From contig JAFQFC010000074.1 in NCBI GenBank assembly GCA_017415775.1, forward strand, positions 1-44,185: a DNA stretch of 44,185 nucleotides, written 5' to 3'. The translations under genes and the position numbers were made by a program. The DNA comes from Oscillospiraceae bacterium (GTDB taxonomy: Bacteria; Bacillota; Clostridia; Oscillospirales; Oscillospiraceae). The notes below the pieces were generated by a model. It was given only the letters and a program-made list of their open reading frames with translations, did not search any database and was not told the origin of the DNA. Positions 18,082 through 26,746 of the stretch are shown here, one piece after another (the stretch's first letter is position 1; each line of letters opens with the position of its first letter).

Positions 18082-18423
18082 ATGCGTAACGATTGCCTGT
18101 TCTGCGCCATCGTCGATGGCGACATCCCTTCCAAAAAGGTCTATGAGGACGAGCTGTGCCTGGCCTTCTATGACATCGAGCCCCAGGCTCCCGTCCACTT
18201 CCTGGTGGTGCCCAAGGAGCATATCTGCTGCGCCCGCAAGATCACTTCCGAGAACAGCGCTCTGGTGGCCCACATCTTCGAGGTCATCGCCAATATCTGC
18301 GAGGACCTGGGCTGTGAGAGCTATCGCATCGTCAACAACTGCGGCGATCAGGCCGGCCAGACCGTCAAGCACCTGCACTTCCATGTGCTGTCCGGCCGTG
18401 ATATGACCTGGCCTCCCGGCTAA
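18082..18423 (+). CDS. HIT-family (HinT-like) nucleotide-binding hydrolase
   Basis: A 113-residue histidine-triad protein. HinT enzymes hydrolyse adenosine phosphoramidates and aminoacyl-adenylates. It starts CLFCAIVDGDIPSKKVYED and contains the AFYDIEPQAPVHFLVVPK strand pair. The triad KHLHFHVLSG has H97, H99 and H101, with the second and third in the catalytic positions. Two cysteines near the N terminus (CLFC) suit a zinc-binding subtype. Position after alaS, under T-box control, is interesting because HinT can clear aminoacyl-AMP by-products of synthetases; that link is inference. AAAGGAG precedes the ATG. Confidence 0.94.
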   Translation: MRNDCLFCAIVDGDIPSKKVYEDELCLAFYDIEPQAPVHFLVVPKEHICCARKITSENSALVAHIFEVIANICEDLGCESYRIVNNCGDQAGQTVKHLHFHVLSGRDMTWPPG

Positions 18424-18438
18424 GAAAAGGAGACGACT

Positions 18439-19410
18439 ATGAGTACTACCATCGGTACCCTGACCAGCCTTGCCATCTATGTGGCCCTGGTGGCCGTGGG
18501 CGCTGTCATTGGTTCTCAGTGCAGCAAGCGCGGTGTTGCCCTGCCCTGGCTGGGTAAGTTCCAGTTTGTGGCCCTCATGATCCTTATCGTGACCCTTGGC
18601 ATCAAGCTGGGCGCTAATGACGAGGTCATCGCCTCTCTGGGGCAGATCGGCCTGGCCGCACTGGTGATTACTGCCATGGCCATGCTGGGCTCTTTGATTG
18701 CTGTGTATTTCCTGCGCCGCTTCGTGCTGAAGCTGGACCGCTACGGCCGTCCTGCCGGTACTGCCGGCGGTGACGAAGAATCCGGCGAAGCCGGCAAGGC
18801 CGATAACGGCACGACCAAGTGGATCGTGGTGGCTGTGCTGGGCGGTATGCTTATCGGCTACTTCCTGCTGCCCGACAGCATGGTGGGCCTGTGCGGCACG
18901 GTGATTGATTTCGGTTTGTACCTGCTGCTGTTTCTGGTGGGTATGGACATGGGCAAGCAGGGCACCATGCTGGCGGATATCAAGGCTGCCGGTTTCAAGG
19001 TGCTGCTGGTTCCCGCAGCCGTGGTGGTGGGTACCTTCGCCTTCGTGGCTGTGGCAGGTCTGCTGCTGCCCTCCGGTGTGAAGGACTCTGTGGCCGCCTC
19101 TGCCGGCTTTGGCTGGTATTCCCTGGCGCCTACGCTGCTGCAGAGCTATTCGCTGACCATCTCCGCCACCGCCTTCCTGTCCAACGTCATGCGCGAGATC
19201 TTTTCCATCATCCTCGTGCCTGTGGTGGCCCGGAAGATCGGCTATGTGGAGTGCACGGCCCTGGCCGGTGCCACGGCGATGGATACACTACTGCCTGTGG
19301 TGGTGGGTGCCACCCATGAGCGCATCACCATCTACTCCTTCGTCACCGGCGTGATTTTGTCCCTGGCTGTGCCGGTACTGATCCCCATGATCATTGCACT
19401 GCCTTTCTGA
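18439..19410 (+). CDS. LysO-family (DUF340) amino-acid exporter
   Basis: An integral membrane protein of 323 residues with about eight hydrophobic segments, in two blocks separated by a charged loop (about 100-128, GDEESGEAGKAD). The second half shows the LysO/DUF340 signature: SAGFGWYSLAPTLL, the conserved ATAFLSNVMREIFSIILVP and GATAMDTLLPVVVGAT. LysO of Escherichia coli (YbjE) exports lysine and thialysine. Substrate here is not established, but location in a T-box-controlled alaS operon raises the possibility that it exports an amino acid. That is inference. It begins 15 bases after the HIT gene with AAGGAG and ends at a terminator. Confidence 0.9.
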   Translation: MSTTIGTLTSLAIYVALVAVGAVIGSQCSKRGVALPWLGKFQFVALMILIVTLGIKLGANDEVIASLGQIGLAALVITAMAMLGSLIAVYFLRRFVLKLDRYGRPAGTAGGDEESGEAGKADNGTTKWIVVAVLGGMLIGYFLLPDSMVGLCGTVIDFGLYLLLFLVGMDMGKQGTMLADIKAAGFKVLLVPAAVVVGTFAFVAVAGLLLPSGVKDSVAASAGFGWYSLAPTLLQSYSLTISATAFLSNVMREIFSIILVPVVARKIGYVECTALAGATAMDTLLPVVVGATHERITIYSFVTGVILSLAVPVLIPMIIALPF

Positions 19411-19414
19411 CAAC

Positions 19415-19455
19415 AAAAAACCTGCGGCTTCGCTTTAGCGGCGCCGCAGTTTTTG
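19415..19455 (+). terminator. Intrinsic terminator of the alaS-HIT-LysO operon
   Basis: Arms CTGCGGC (19422-19428) and GCCGCAG (19443-19449) with an internal stem are followed by five T, just after the exporter stop codon. Confidence 0.78.
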
Positions 19456-19470
19456 TTTACAGGATGCTTC

Positions 19471-19499
19471 TTGTTTCGCCGCTTGGTTCGTGGTAAAAT
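19471..19499 (+). promoter_or_regulatory. Candidate promoter for the DUF2974 gene
   Basis: TTGTTT (19471-19476) and TAAAAT (19494-19499) are spaced by 17 bases, 21 bases before the ATG. It directly follows the terminator of the alaS operon. Confidence 0.6.
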
Positions 19500-19520
19500 A
19501 AAGAAAAGGAGGGATGTCCC

Positions 19521-20699
19521 ATGACTGAAAAAAACCATACCACCATCTGGGACTATCTGGCGTGGCGCGGCGACCTGCTGCTGACACAGGACAGTTTCAA
19601 TGAGGTGGATAACCTGCTTTTGTGTATCGTAGCCTATATCGATTTTCGCCGCATTGCCCGTCTGCGCAGCTTTGATCCTGCGTACGCCATGCCCATCGGC
19701 GATGTGTGCGCCATGCTGACGGAGGAGGACGAGCAGCGCGGTCTGTCTCCCGAGGACTATATCCCCGTCATGCGTGCCATGGCCGCCACGCCCCGGTTCC
19801 GCGACGTGAAGATGTTCGCCTTCGAGGACAGCTATGATGAGGAAAAGGTGATGCAGTTCTCCGCCGTTTCCTTCCTGCTGCCGGATGACAGTGTGTTTGT
19901 GGCCTACCGGGGCACCGACACCACGCTGGTTGGCTGGGTGGAGGACTTCAACATGAGCTTTATGACCGCCGTGCCGGCCCAGCTCCGGGCGGTGGACTAC
20001 GCCGTGGAGGTGGCCAGGCGCACGCCCCGCCGCCAACTGCGCATCGGCGGTCACTCCAAGGGCGGCAATCTGGCAGCCTACGCCGCTATTTATCTGCCGG
20101 AAAAGCTGCAGACCAAGCGTTTGGTGGCCGCCTATAACAACGATGGTCCCGGTTTCAACGCCGAAGTGCTGGCCTCCGAGGGGTTTGCCCGTGCGGCAGA
20201 GAAGATCCACACCTTCATTCCTCAGTCCTCGGCGGTGGGCATGCTGCTGGAGCATACCGAGGACTATACCATCATCGACAGCACCACCGTGTCCCTGCTG
20301 CAGCACGAACCCCTGTCGTGGAACGTGTTGGGCAACCGCTTCATTTATCTGGGCCAGCGCAGCGAGGCCGCCAAGCTGGGCGATGACGTGATCCGTGAGT
20401 GGCTGGCCGATCTGACGAAGGAGGAGCGGCAGGAGTTTGTGGAAACGGTGCACCAGCTCCTCAGCGCCGGCGGAAAGATCAAGACGCTGGACGATCTGCG
20501 TACCGGCGGCCTGAGCAGCGGCTTGGCGCTGCTGAAAGGGTATATTACCGCCGACGAGCAGAAGAAGAAAATGCTCTCGGAGCTGATGGGACGCCTGACA
20601 GATAACGCCAAGGGCGAGCTGCGCCGCACGGCGGAGGAAAAACTGAAGTTGGCGGAGCAGGACATCCGCCAGAAGCTGGACAAACTGAAAAAGGGATAA
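19521..20699 (+). CDS. DUF2974 (Mbeg1-like) alpha/beta hydrolase, lipase class 3-like
   Basis: A 392-residue cytoplasmic protein without a signal peptide. It is recognisable by IWDYLAWRGDLLLTQDSFNE at the N terminus, the strand FVAYRGTDTTLVGWVEDF and the nucleophile elbow IGGHSKGGNLAAYAA with S179 as the likely catalytic serine. A later NNDGPGFNAEV segment is where the acid of the triad is expected. The last 90 residues form charged helices (EEKLKLAEQDIRQKLDKLKK), probably a coiled coil. Members are common in Firmicutes and usually annotated Mbeg1-like or DUF2974; the substrate is unknown. It has its own promoter, an AAAGGAGGG ribosome site and a terminator. Confidence 0.9.
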   Translation: MTEKNHTTIWDYLAWRGDLLLTQDSFNEVDNLLLCIVAYIDFRRIARLRSFDPAYAMPIGDVCAMLTEEDEQRGLSPEDYIPVMRAMAATPRFRDVKMFAFEDSYDEEKVMQFSAVSFLLPDDSVFVAYRGTDTTLVGWVEDFNMSFMTAVPAQLRAVDYAVEVARRTPRRQLRIGGHSKGGNLAAYAAIYLPEKLQTKRLVAAYNNDGPGFNAEVLASEGFARAAEKIHTFIPQSSAVGMLLEHTEDYTIIDSTTVSLLQHEPLSWNVLGNRFIYLGQRSEAAKLGDDVIREWLADLTKEERQEFVETVHQLLSAGGKIKTLDDLRTGGLSSGLALLKGYITADEQKKKMLSELMGRLTDNAKGELRRTAEEKLKLAEQDIRQKLDKLKKG

Positions 20700-20701
20700 G
20701 A

Positions 20702-20729
20702 AAAAGCCCGGACACCTGTCCGGGCTTTT
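20702..20729. terminator. Bidirectional terminator between DUF2974 and RluA-like genes
   Basis: A 13-bp stem pairs AAAAGCCCGGACA with TGTCCGGGCTTTT around CC, with T tails on both strands between converging genes. Confidence 0.9.
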
Positions 20730-20732
20730 CAC

Positions 20733-21368
20733 TTACAGTTCAAACATCTCCCATGCACCCTCGTGGGGCGGCAGAGCGGAGAATTCCACTACCTCTCCCG
20801 TCTCCGGGTGGGTGAAGGCGATGCGGTGGGACCACAGGGCGATGGCGTCAAAACCATCCTCTGTGCCGTATTTCCGGTCACCGGCCAGCGGCCAGCCCCG
20901 GGAGGCGAACTGCACCCGGATCTGGTGGGTACGACCCGTGTGGAGACAAATGCTGACAAGGGAAAAACCTTCACGGCGCTGCAGCACCCGATAGCTCAGC
21001 TTTGCCTCCCGCACATCCTTGCCGGGTGCGTCGGCCACATAGGTCATCCGCTGCTGCCTGTCCCGGCCCAGCAGATCGCAGAGGGTGCCTCCCTCCGGCG
21101 GCGCACCGTGAACCACCGCCAGATACTCTTTTTGGAACCCACGGTCCCGGATCTGCTCGCTCAGCAGGGAGGCCGCTCTGGCTGACCGGGCGAACACCAT
21201 CACGCCCTGCACCGCTGCGTCCAGCCGGTGGACCGTCCGCACGCAGGCCCTGTCGTCACCCAGCTGGGCACGCAGCAGGGAGGGCATGCCGCCGGGCTCG
21301 TCGGTACTCAGTACCCCGGCAGGCTTGATGGCCACCAATATGCGCTTGTCGGCGTAAAGAATGTCCAT
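20733..21368 (-). CDS. RluA-family pseudouridine synthase (divergent RLD motif)
   Basis: Isomerises uridine to pseudouridine in an RNA. The 211-residue product has no S4 domain. It shows DILYADKRILVAIKPAGVLS, the catalytic motif VHRLDAAVQGVMVFA with D50, a QKEYLAVVHG strand, and HTGRTHQIRVQFASRGWPLAGDRKYG, all typical for the RluA group. In most members the aspartate loop reads HRLDxxTSG; here TSG is replaced by VQG, so this is a divergent subgroup. ATG 21368 has AGGAGG six bases upstream. A longer in-frame start 57 bases earlier lies across the promoter and is rejected. The RNA target is unknown. Confidence 0.9.
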   Translation of the reverse strand: MDILYADKRILVAIKPAGVLSTDEPGGMPSLLRAQLGDDRACVRTVHRLDAAVQGVMVFARSARAASLLSEQIRDRGFQKEYLAVVHGAPPEGGTLCDLLGRDRQQRMTYVADAPGKDVREAKLSYRVLQRREGFSLVSICLHTGRTHQIRVQFASRGWPLAGDRKYGTEDGFDAIALWSHRIAFTHPETGEVVEFSALPPHEGAWEMFEL

Positions 21369-21396
21369 AAGCCGCCTCCTTGCGGTCGTTTTTTCC

Positions 21397-21425
21397 ATTA
21401 TACCGCATCCTGCCGCCAAATACAA
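21397..21425 (-). promoter_or_regulatory. Promoter of the RluA-like gene
   Basis: On the minus strand TTGTAT (21425-21420) and a perfect TATAAT (21402-21397) are spaced by 17 bases, 28 bases before the ATG. Confidence 0.78.
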
Positions 21426-21495
21426 GATTTAGGGCACAGGGAAGAGGGAAGAGACAAAATGCGCTTTTTGTTACGGAAAATTTTCATTTACCCCC

Positions 21496-21524
21496 TATGC
21501 AAAAGGTCAAAAATAAGGTACAAT
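21496..21524 (+). promoter_or_regulatory. Candidate promoter of the pyrH-polC block
   Basis: TACAAT (21519-21524) is a good -10 box 32 bases before the pyrH ATG. The -35 (TATGCA, 21496-21501, spacing 17) is weak. A second TACAAT follows directly (21524-21529). Confidence 0.4.
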
Positions 21525-21556
21525 ACAATGGAAAATTAAAAGTGGAGGATTCTGTC

Positions 21557-22273
21557 ATGGACACACCCAAATATAAGCGTGTGCTGCTGAAGATCAGCGG
21601 CGAAGCGCTGGCAGGCGACAAGAAATTCGGCCTTGATTTCGGCGTCATGGGCCAGGTGGCCGATGTGATCCGCGAATGCGTCCAAATGGGCGTGGAAGTG
21701 GGTATCGTCATCGGCGGCGGCAACTTCTGGCGTGGCGTGAAGAACGGCGAAGGCTACATCGAGCGTACCCGTGCCGACCATATGGGTATGTTGGCCACCA
21801 CTATGAACTGCATGGCTATGGCCGATGTGCTGGAGCAGAAGGGCGTGGATGTCCGCGTCCAGACGGCGCTGGAGATCCGTGAAGTGGCTGAACCCTATAT
21901 CCGTGCCCGTGCGGTGCGCCATCTGGAGAAGGGCCGTGTGGTCATCTTCGGCTGCGGTACCGGCAATCCCTTCTTCTCCACCGATACGGCTGCCGTGCTG
22001 CGTGCCGCCGAGATCGGCGCTGAGGTGATCCTGCTGGCCAAGAACATCGACGGCGTGTACGACAGCGACCCGGCCAAGAACGCCGATGCCCGTAAGTTCG
22101 ACTCCATCACCTACGATGATGTGCTGGCCCAGCACCTGGCCGTGATGGATTCCACCGCTACCAGCCTGTCTATGGACAACCACATCCCTGTGCTGGTGTT
22201 TGCCCTGAAGGATCCCTACAACATCGTCCGCGCTGTCCGCGGCGAGAAGATCGGCACCATTGTCAAAGAGTAA
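21557..22273 (+). CDS. pyrH: Uridylate kinase (UMP kinase)
   Basis: Bacterial UMP kinase of the amino-acid-kinase fold makes UDP from UMP and feeds RNA, peptidoglycan and CDP-lipid precursor pools. The 238-residue product shows [15 protein letters not shown] at the N terminus, [12 protein letters not shown] (about 55-66), [31 protein letters not shown] and [14 protein letters not shown], all hallmark PyrH motifs. ATG 21557 follows GGAGG by eight bases. The longer in-frame ORF start upstream crosses the promoter and is rejected. It heads a conserved Firmicutes order, with frr next. Confidence 0.97.
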   Translation: MDTPKYKRVLLKISGEALAGDKKFGLDFGVMGQVADVIRECVQMGVEVGIVIGGGNFWRGVKNGEGYIERTRADHMGMLATTMNCMAMADVLEQKGVDVRVQTALEIREVAEPYIRARAVRHLEKGRVVIFGCGTGNPFFSTDTAAVLRAAEIGAEVILLAKNIDGVYDSDPAKNADARKFDSITYDDVLAQHLAVMDSTATSLSMDNHIPVLVFALKDPYNIVRAVRGEKIGTIVKE

Positions 22274-22320
22274 TACTGTGCGGCATTGCTGCGACCTAAA
22301 ATAGAAAGGAAAAGAACATC

Positions 22321-22878
22321 ATGTTGAAGGAAGAATACAAGGTTTATCGGGAAAAAATGAAGAAGAGCATCGACTCCGTGGTCTCTGATTTCGATGCTGT
22401 TCGTGCCGGCCGTGCCAACGCCGCCGTCCTTAACCGCATCAGTGTGGACTATTACGGCACGCCCACCCCCATCCAGCAGATCGCTTCCGTCGGTACGCCC
22501 GACCCCCGCACTCTGCTCATCACTCCCTGGGATGCCTCCGCTCTGCGCAGCATTGAGAAGGCCATTCTGGAGTCCGATCTGGGCATCAACCCCTCCAACG
22601 ACGGCAAGTCCATTCGCCTGCTGTTCCCCCAGCTGACGGAGGAGCGTCGTAAGGAGCTGGTCAAGCAGATCCGCAAGTACGCCGAGGGCGGCAAGGTGGC
22701 TGTGCGCAACATCCGCCGCGACGCCGTGGATCATTTCAAGAAGATGCAGAAGGCCTCCGAGATCACTGAGGACGAGCTGAAGATTGCTGAGAAGGATCTG
22801 CAGAAGCTGACCGACGACAGCTGCAAGGAGATCGACGCTCTGCTGGCCAGCAAAGAAAAGGAACTGATGTCGGTTTAA
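22321..22878 (+). CDS. frr: Ribosome recycling factor
   Basis: RRF splits post-termination ribosomes together with EF-G. The 185-residue product has the usual length and three-helix-bundle sequence: FDAVRAGRANAAVLNRISVDYYGTPTPI (given in part), SVGTPDPRTLLITPWD, LPQLTEERRKELVKQ-type helix, and VAVRNIRRDAVDHFKKMQK. AGAAAGGAAAAG precedes the ATG. Its TAA shares one base with the ATG of uppS, so the two are translationally coupled. Confidence 0.97.
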   Translation: MLKEEYKVYREKMKKSIDSVVSDFDAVRAGRANAAVLNRISVDYYGTPTPIQQIASVGTPDPRTLLITPWDASALRSIEKAILESDLGINPSNDGKSIRLLFPQLTEERRKELVKQIRKYAEGGKVAVRNIRRDAVDHFKKMQKASEITEDELKIAEKDLQKLTDDSCKEIDALLASKEKELMSV

Positions 22879-23633
22879 TGGGACTGTTTGATTCCAAGAA
22901 GTCCTATCAGGCGGGGCAGGTGGACATGAGCCGCCTTCCCCGCCATATCGCTATTATTATGGACGGCAACGGTCGTTGGGCGAAGCAGCGTGGTCTGCCT
23001 CGTACTGCCGGCCATAAGGTAGGCGCAGAGGTGTTCCGCAAGATCGCCAGATACTGTAAGCAGCTGGGCGTGGAATACCTGACGGTGTATGCGTTTTCCA
23101 CCGAAAACTGGAAGCGTCCTGCCGACGAGGTGGAGACCATCATGGGCCTTCTCAAGCAGTACATGCTGGAGGCCATTGAGACCATGGAGGAAGAGAAGAT
23201 CCGCCTGAAGTTTTTCGGCGATCTGACGCCTCTTTCTCCCGAACTGCAGGCGCTGGTTGAAAAGACCAACGCCATGTCCAAGCAGATCGACGGCGTGCAG
23301 GCCAACATCTGCCTCAACTACGGCGGCCGTGACGAGATCCTGCGTGCAGCCCGTGCCTTTGCCCGGGAATGTGCGGCAGGGGAGAAGCAGCCCGAGGAGC
23401 TGACGGAAGCGGCGTTTGGCGACTATCTCTTCTCCGCCGGCGTGCCGGACCCGGAGCTGATCATTCGCCCCAGCGGCGAAGTGCGGCTGAGTAACTTCCT
23501 GTTGTGGCAGTGCGCCTATGCCGAGTTCTATTTCTGCGATACACTCTGGCCCGATTTCAGCGAAGCAACGTTGGATGCGGCCATTATTGACTATCAAAAG
23601 CGTGACCGTCGTTTCGGCGGCGTCAAGAAGTAA
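22878..23633 (+). CDS. uppS: Undecaprenyl diphosphate synthase (cis-isoprenyl transferase)
   Basis: Builds the C55 lipid carrier for cell-wall synthesis from farnesyl and isopentenyl diphosphates. The 251-residue protein shows HIAIIMDGNGRWAKQRG with catalytic D29, GHKVGAE, YLTVYAFSTENWKRP, NICLNYGGRDEIL and the C-terminal IRPSGEVRLSNFLLWQ with AYAEFYF. All five conserved regions of the family are present. The start codon overlaps the frr stop, and cdsA follows 11 bases after its stop. Its substrate comes from the MEP enzymes encoded downstream (dxr, ispG). Confidence 0.97.
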   Translation: MGLFDSKKSYQAGQVDMSRLPRHIAIIMDGNGRWAKQRGLPRTAGHKVGAEVFRKIARYCKQLGVEYLTVYAFSTENWKRPADEVETIMGLLKQYMLEAIETMEEEKIRLKFFGDLTPLSPELQALVEKTNAMSKQIDGVQANICLNYGGRDEILRAARAFARECAAGEKQPEELTEAAFGDYLFSAGVPDPELIIRPSGEVRLSNFLLWQCAYAEFYFCDTLWPDFSEATLDAAIIDYQKRDRRFGGVKK

Positions 23634-23644
23634 AGGTGATCCTT

Positions 23645-24484
23645 ATGAAACAAAGAGTTTTGGTGGCTGTGTTCGGCATCCCGCTGATCCTTGCCATTGT
23701 GGTGCTGGCCCCCGATTGGGCCACGGCGGTGGCTTTGGCCGCCCTGTGTGTGATCGGCGCCCATGAGCTGCTCAACGCCGTCTGCGGCGGAGAGAAGGCC
23801 CGCCGCTGGTTCGGCCTGGCCGGTGCTATGGCGGTCTTTACCATGCTGATGGTGTATTGCGGCGACGGCCGCTTCGATCATACGGCGCTGCCTGCGCTGG
23901 CCAAGGTGTTTCTGGCCGCCATGGTGGTACTGGTGTTTATCTGCGCCGTGGTGGAGTACGGAACGGAGCATCCTCTGACCTTTGTGGATATCTGCACCAT
24001 CTTTGTCTCCGGCATCGCTATTCCTCTGGCGCTGGGCTGCCTGCTGCGGCTGCGGATGCTGCCTTACGGCAGTGGTCTGGTGCTGATCCCCATGGTGGCT
24101 GCCTTTTGCAGCGACAGCGCTGCGCTCTTTGCCGGCATGGCCTTCGGCAAGCATAAGCTGGCGCCCAAGGTCAGCCCCAAGAAGACGGTGGAGGGTGCCA
24201 TCGGCGGCCTTGTGGGCGGTATGGTGGGTATGATCATCTTCCGCATCGTGTTTTATCTCTGCACCGTCCATCCGCTGCACATCGGCTGGTGCGTGCTCAT
24301 CGGTCTGGTGGGCGCAGCGATGGGCCAGCTGGGCGACCTGAGCTTCTCTGTCGTCAAGCGCCAGCAGGGCATCAAGGACTATGGCCGTCTGCTGCCCGGT
24401 CATGGCGGCGTGCTGGACCGCTTTGACAGCGTGATCTTTGCCGCCCCTGTGGTTTGGCTGATCGTCAGCCTGGTGACTCTGTAA
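23645..24484 (+). CDS. cdsA: Phosphatidate cytidylyltransferase
   Basis: Makes CDP-diacylglycerol from phosphatidate and CTP in the membrane. The 279 residues include about seven or eight hydrophobic segments and the family signature near the C terminus, SFSVVKRQQGIKDYGRLLPG followed by HGGVLDRFDSV. The CSDSAALFAG and KVSPKKTVEGAIGG motifs are also typical. ATG 23645 is preferred over GTG 23636, because AAAGGTG (23635-23639) is correctly placed for the ATG and overlaps the GTG. It sits between uppS and dxr in the usual order. Confidence 0.95.
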   Translation: MKQRVLVAVFGIPLILAIVVLAPDWATAVALAALCVIGAHELLNAVCGGEKARRWFGLAGAMAVFTMLMVYCGDGRFDHTALPALAKVFLAAMVVLVFICAVVEYGTEHPLTFVDICTIFVSGIAIPLALGCLLRLRMLPYGSGLVLIPMVAAFCSDSAALFAGMAFGKHKLAPKVSPKKTVEGAIGGLVGGMVGMIIFRIVFYLCTVHPLHIGWCVLIGLVGAAMGQLGDLSFSVVKRQQGIKDYGRLLPGHGGVLDRFDSVIFAAPVVWLIVSLVTL

Positions 24485-24494
24485 GGAGAAAACG

Positions 24495-25649
24495 ATGACA
24501 AAAACGATTTCGATTCTGGGCTCCACCGGTTCCATCGGCCGGCAGACGCTGGAGGTGGCCCGGGAACTGGGCCTGCAGGTGGCGGCGCTGACCGCCAGTA
24601 CCCAGGTGGACCTGATGGAACAGCAGATCCGTGAATTTAAGCCTGCTCTTGCCGTGATGTACGACCGTGATGCCGCCGAAGTGCTGCGTCAGCGATTGTC
24701 TGATCTGGATGTGGAAGTCGCTGCCGGCCCTGAGGGACTGTTGCAGGCAGCAAAGCTGCCTCAGGCCGATACCGTGGTCACTGCCGTGGTGGGCAGCGTG
24801 GGTCTGGAACCCACACTGGCAGCCATCCGTGCCAAAAAGCGCATCGCCCTCGCCAATAAGGAAACGCTGGTGTGCGCCGGCGAACTGGTGATGGCCGAGG
24901 CTGACAAGTACGGTGCGGAGATCGTGCCGGTGGACAGCGAGCATTCCGCCATTTTCCAGAGCCTGCAGGGCTGCCGTGACGCATCGGAAGTGCGCCGTGT
25001 GATTTTGACCTGCTCCGGCGGCCCCTTCTTCGGCATGAGCTATGAAGAACTGGAAGGGAAGAAGCCTGAGCATGCGCTTAAGCACCCCAACTGGTCCATG
25101 GGCGCCAAGATCACCATTGACTCGGCCACGTTGATGAACAAGGGCCTGGAGGTCATCGAGGCCATGCGCCTGTACCGCCTGCCGGTAGAGCAGGTGGATG
25201 TGGTGGTTCACCGCCAGAGCATCGTCCACTCGCTGGTGGAGTACCGTGACGGCGCCATGATCGCCCAGCTGGGCACGCCGGATATGAAGCTGCCCATCCG
25301 CTACGCCTTTACCTGGCCCTACCGGGCAGAATCCCCGGATAAAAAGCTGGATCTGCTCACCTGCGGCGACCTGACGTTCCGTGCCCCGGATATGGAGGCG
25401 TTTCCCTGCCTGCGCATCGCACGTGCGTGTGGTAAGCAGGGCGGCACGTCCTGCGCCATCATGAATGGAGCCAATGAGGAGGCCGTCTGGGCCTTCCTGC
25501 GCGGCGATGTGGGCTTCAACGATATCCACCGTCTGGTGGAGCGTGCGCTGGACGCCACGGAAGTGAAATATACCCCTTGTCTGCAGGATATACTGGAAGC
25601 AGACGCCGCCGCCCGGGCTGTGGTCCGCCGGGCCGTCGGCACAAAATGA
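24495..25649 (+). CDS. dxr: 1-deoxy-D-xylulose 5-phosphate reductoisomerase
   Basis: Catalyses the first committed step of the MEP isoprenoid pathway, NADPH-dependent. The 384-residue product has the N-terminal NADPH motif ISILGSTGSIGRQTLEVA, ALANKETLVCAGELV, the metal site VDSEHSAIFQ with HWSMG-type continuation (HPNWSMGAKITIDSATLMNKG in pieces), and IVHSLVEYRDGAMIAQLG. It is complete and in frame throughout. It follows cdsA by 10 bases with AAGGAG and precedes rseP by 17 bases. ispG, another MEP gene, lies two genes downstream. Confidence 0.97.
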   Translation: MTKTISILGSTGSIGRQTLEVARELGLQVAALTASTQVDLMEQQIREFKPALAVMYDRDAAEVLRQRLSDLDVEVAAGPEGLLQAAKLPQADTVVTAVVGSVGLEPTLAAIRAKKRIALANKETLVCAGELVMAEADKYGAEIVPVDSEHSAIFQSLQGCRDASEVRRVILTCSGGPFFGMSYEELEGKKPEHALKHPNWSMGAKITIDSATLMNKGLEVIEAMRLYRLPVEQVDVVVHRQSIVHSLVEYRDGAMIAQLGTPDMKLPIRYAFTWPYRAESPDKKLDLLTCGDLTFRAPDMEAFPCLRIARACGKQGGTSCAIMNGANEEAVWAFLRGDVGFNDIHRLVERALDATEVKYTPCLQDILEADAAARAVVRRAVGTK

Positions 25650-25666
25650 AAGGAACTATTTGATCT

Positions 25667-26731
25667 ATGGTCTATATCTTAGCGGCGATCCTCGTTTTCG
25701 GTGTGCTGATCGCCGTCCATGAGCTGGGACATTTTCTGGCAGCCAAGGCCTGCGACGTGACTGTCCACGAGTTTTCCATCGGCATGGGCCCGGCTCTGTA
25801 CCAAAAAACAAAAGGGGAGACGGACTATTCCATCCGTCTGCTGCCCATCGGCGGTTTTTGCGCCATGGAGGGCGAGGAAGAGGAGTCCGATAACCCCCAC
25901 GCCCTGAATAACCAGAGCTTCTGGCGCAAGCTGCTGATCTACGCCGCCGGTGCCGCCATGAACTTTGTGGCCGGTCTCATCATCCTGCTGGTGCTGTTCG
26001 CCGGCGCCAAGGGGTTCTACACCTCCGAGATCACCGCCATTGATCCCGCCAGCGATCTGGCTGCGCCCGGCGGCCTGCAGGTGGGCGACGAGCTGCTCTA
26101 CATCGATGGCGAGCGGGTCTATAATCAGGGTAATATCAGTCTGCTGCTGGGCCTGAATAAGGACGGAACCTTCGACTTCACCGTGCGCCGCAACGGCGAA
26201 AAGGTGAAGATCCACGATTTCCCGGCTGCCACCCATGAGTTTACCGATACCCAGGGCGGCACCTATGTGGGCTACGGCTTCACGCTGGGCGCCGTGGAGG
26301 AGGCCACCTTCTTCAATAAGATCCGCTACAGCTGGAACAGCGCCATGGACTTTGTCCGTATGGTGCGCCTGTCGCTGGAGATGCTCTTTACCGGCGAAGC
26401 CGGCGTCAAGGACCTAAGCGGCCCTGTGGGCATCGTCAATACCATGACGGAAGTGGGCCAGCAGTCCGCCACGGTGCGGGACGCCATCAGCAACATTTCC
26501 TATCTGGCGGCGCTGATCGCCGTGAACCTGGCAGTGATGAACCTGCTGCCCATCCCTGCGCTGGACGGCGGCAAGATCTTCTTCCTGACCATCAATGCGT
26601 TGTGCCTGCTGCTGTTCAAGCGGCAGATCCCCGCCAAATTCGAAAACTACATCCACGCTGCCGGCTTTATTCTGCTGATGGGCCTGATGGCAGTGGTCAT
26701 GTTTATGGATGTGTGGAAACTATTTCAGTAA
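25667..26731 (+). CDS. rseP: RseP-type site-2 protease (M50 zinc metalloprotease)
   Basis: A membrane protease that cleaves transmembrane substrates such as anti-sigma factors or signal peptides. The 354-residue protein has the zinc motif VHELGHFLAAK (H18, E19, H22) in its first membrane segment and a GIGMG-like loop (FSIGMGPALYQKTKGETDYS in the family register). A PDZ domain spans about 115-185 (DLAAPGGLQVGDELLYIDGE), and the third zinc ligand lies in NLLPIPALDGGKI. Two further hydrophobic segments close the protein. Its placement between dxr and ispG is standard for Clostridia. The substrate in this organism is unknown. Confidence 0.95.
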   Translation: MVYILAAILVFGVLIAVHELGHFLAAKACDVTVHEFSIGMGPALYQKTKGETDYSIRLLPIGGFCAMEGEEEESDNPHALNNQSFWRKLLIYAAGAAMNFVAGLIILLVLFAGAKGFYTSEITAIDPASDLAAPGGLQVGDELLYIDGERVYNQGNISLLLGLNKDGTFDFTVRRNGEKVKIHDFPAATHEFTDTQGGTYVGYGFTLGAVEEATFFNKIRYSWNSAMDFVRMVRLSLEMLFTGEAGVKDLSGPVGIVNTMTEVGQQSATVRDAISNISYLAALIAVNLAVMNLLPIPALDGGKIFFLTINALCLLLFKRQIPAKFENYIHAAGFILLMGLMAVVMFMDVWKLFQ

Positions 26732-26746
26732 ACAGTAGGTGATACC

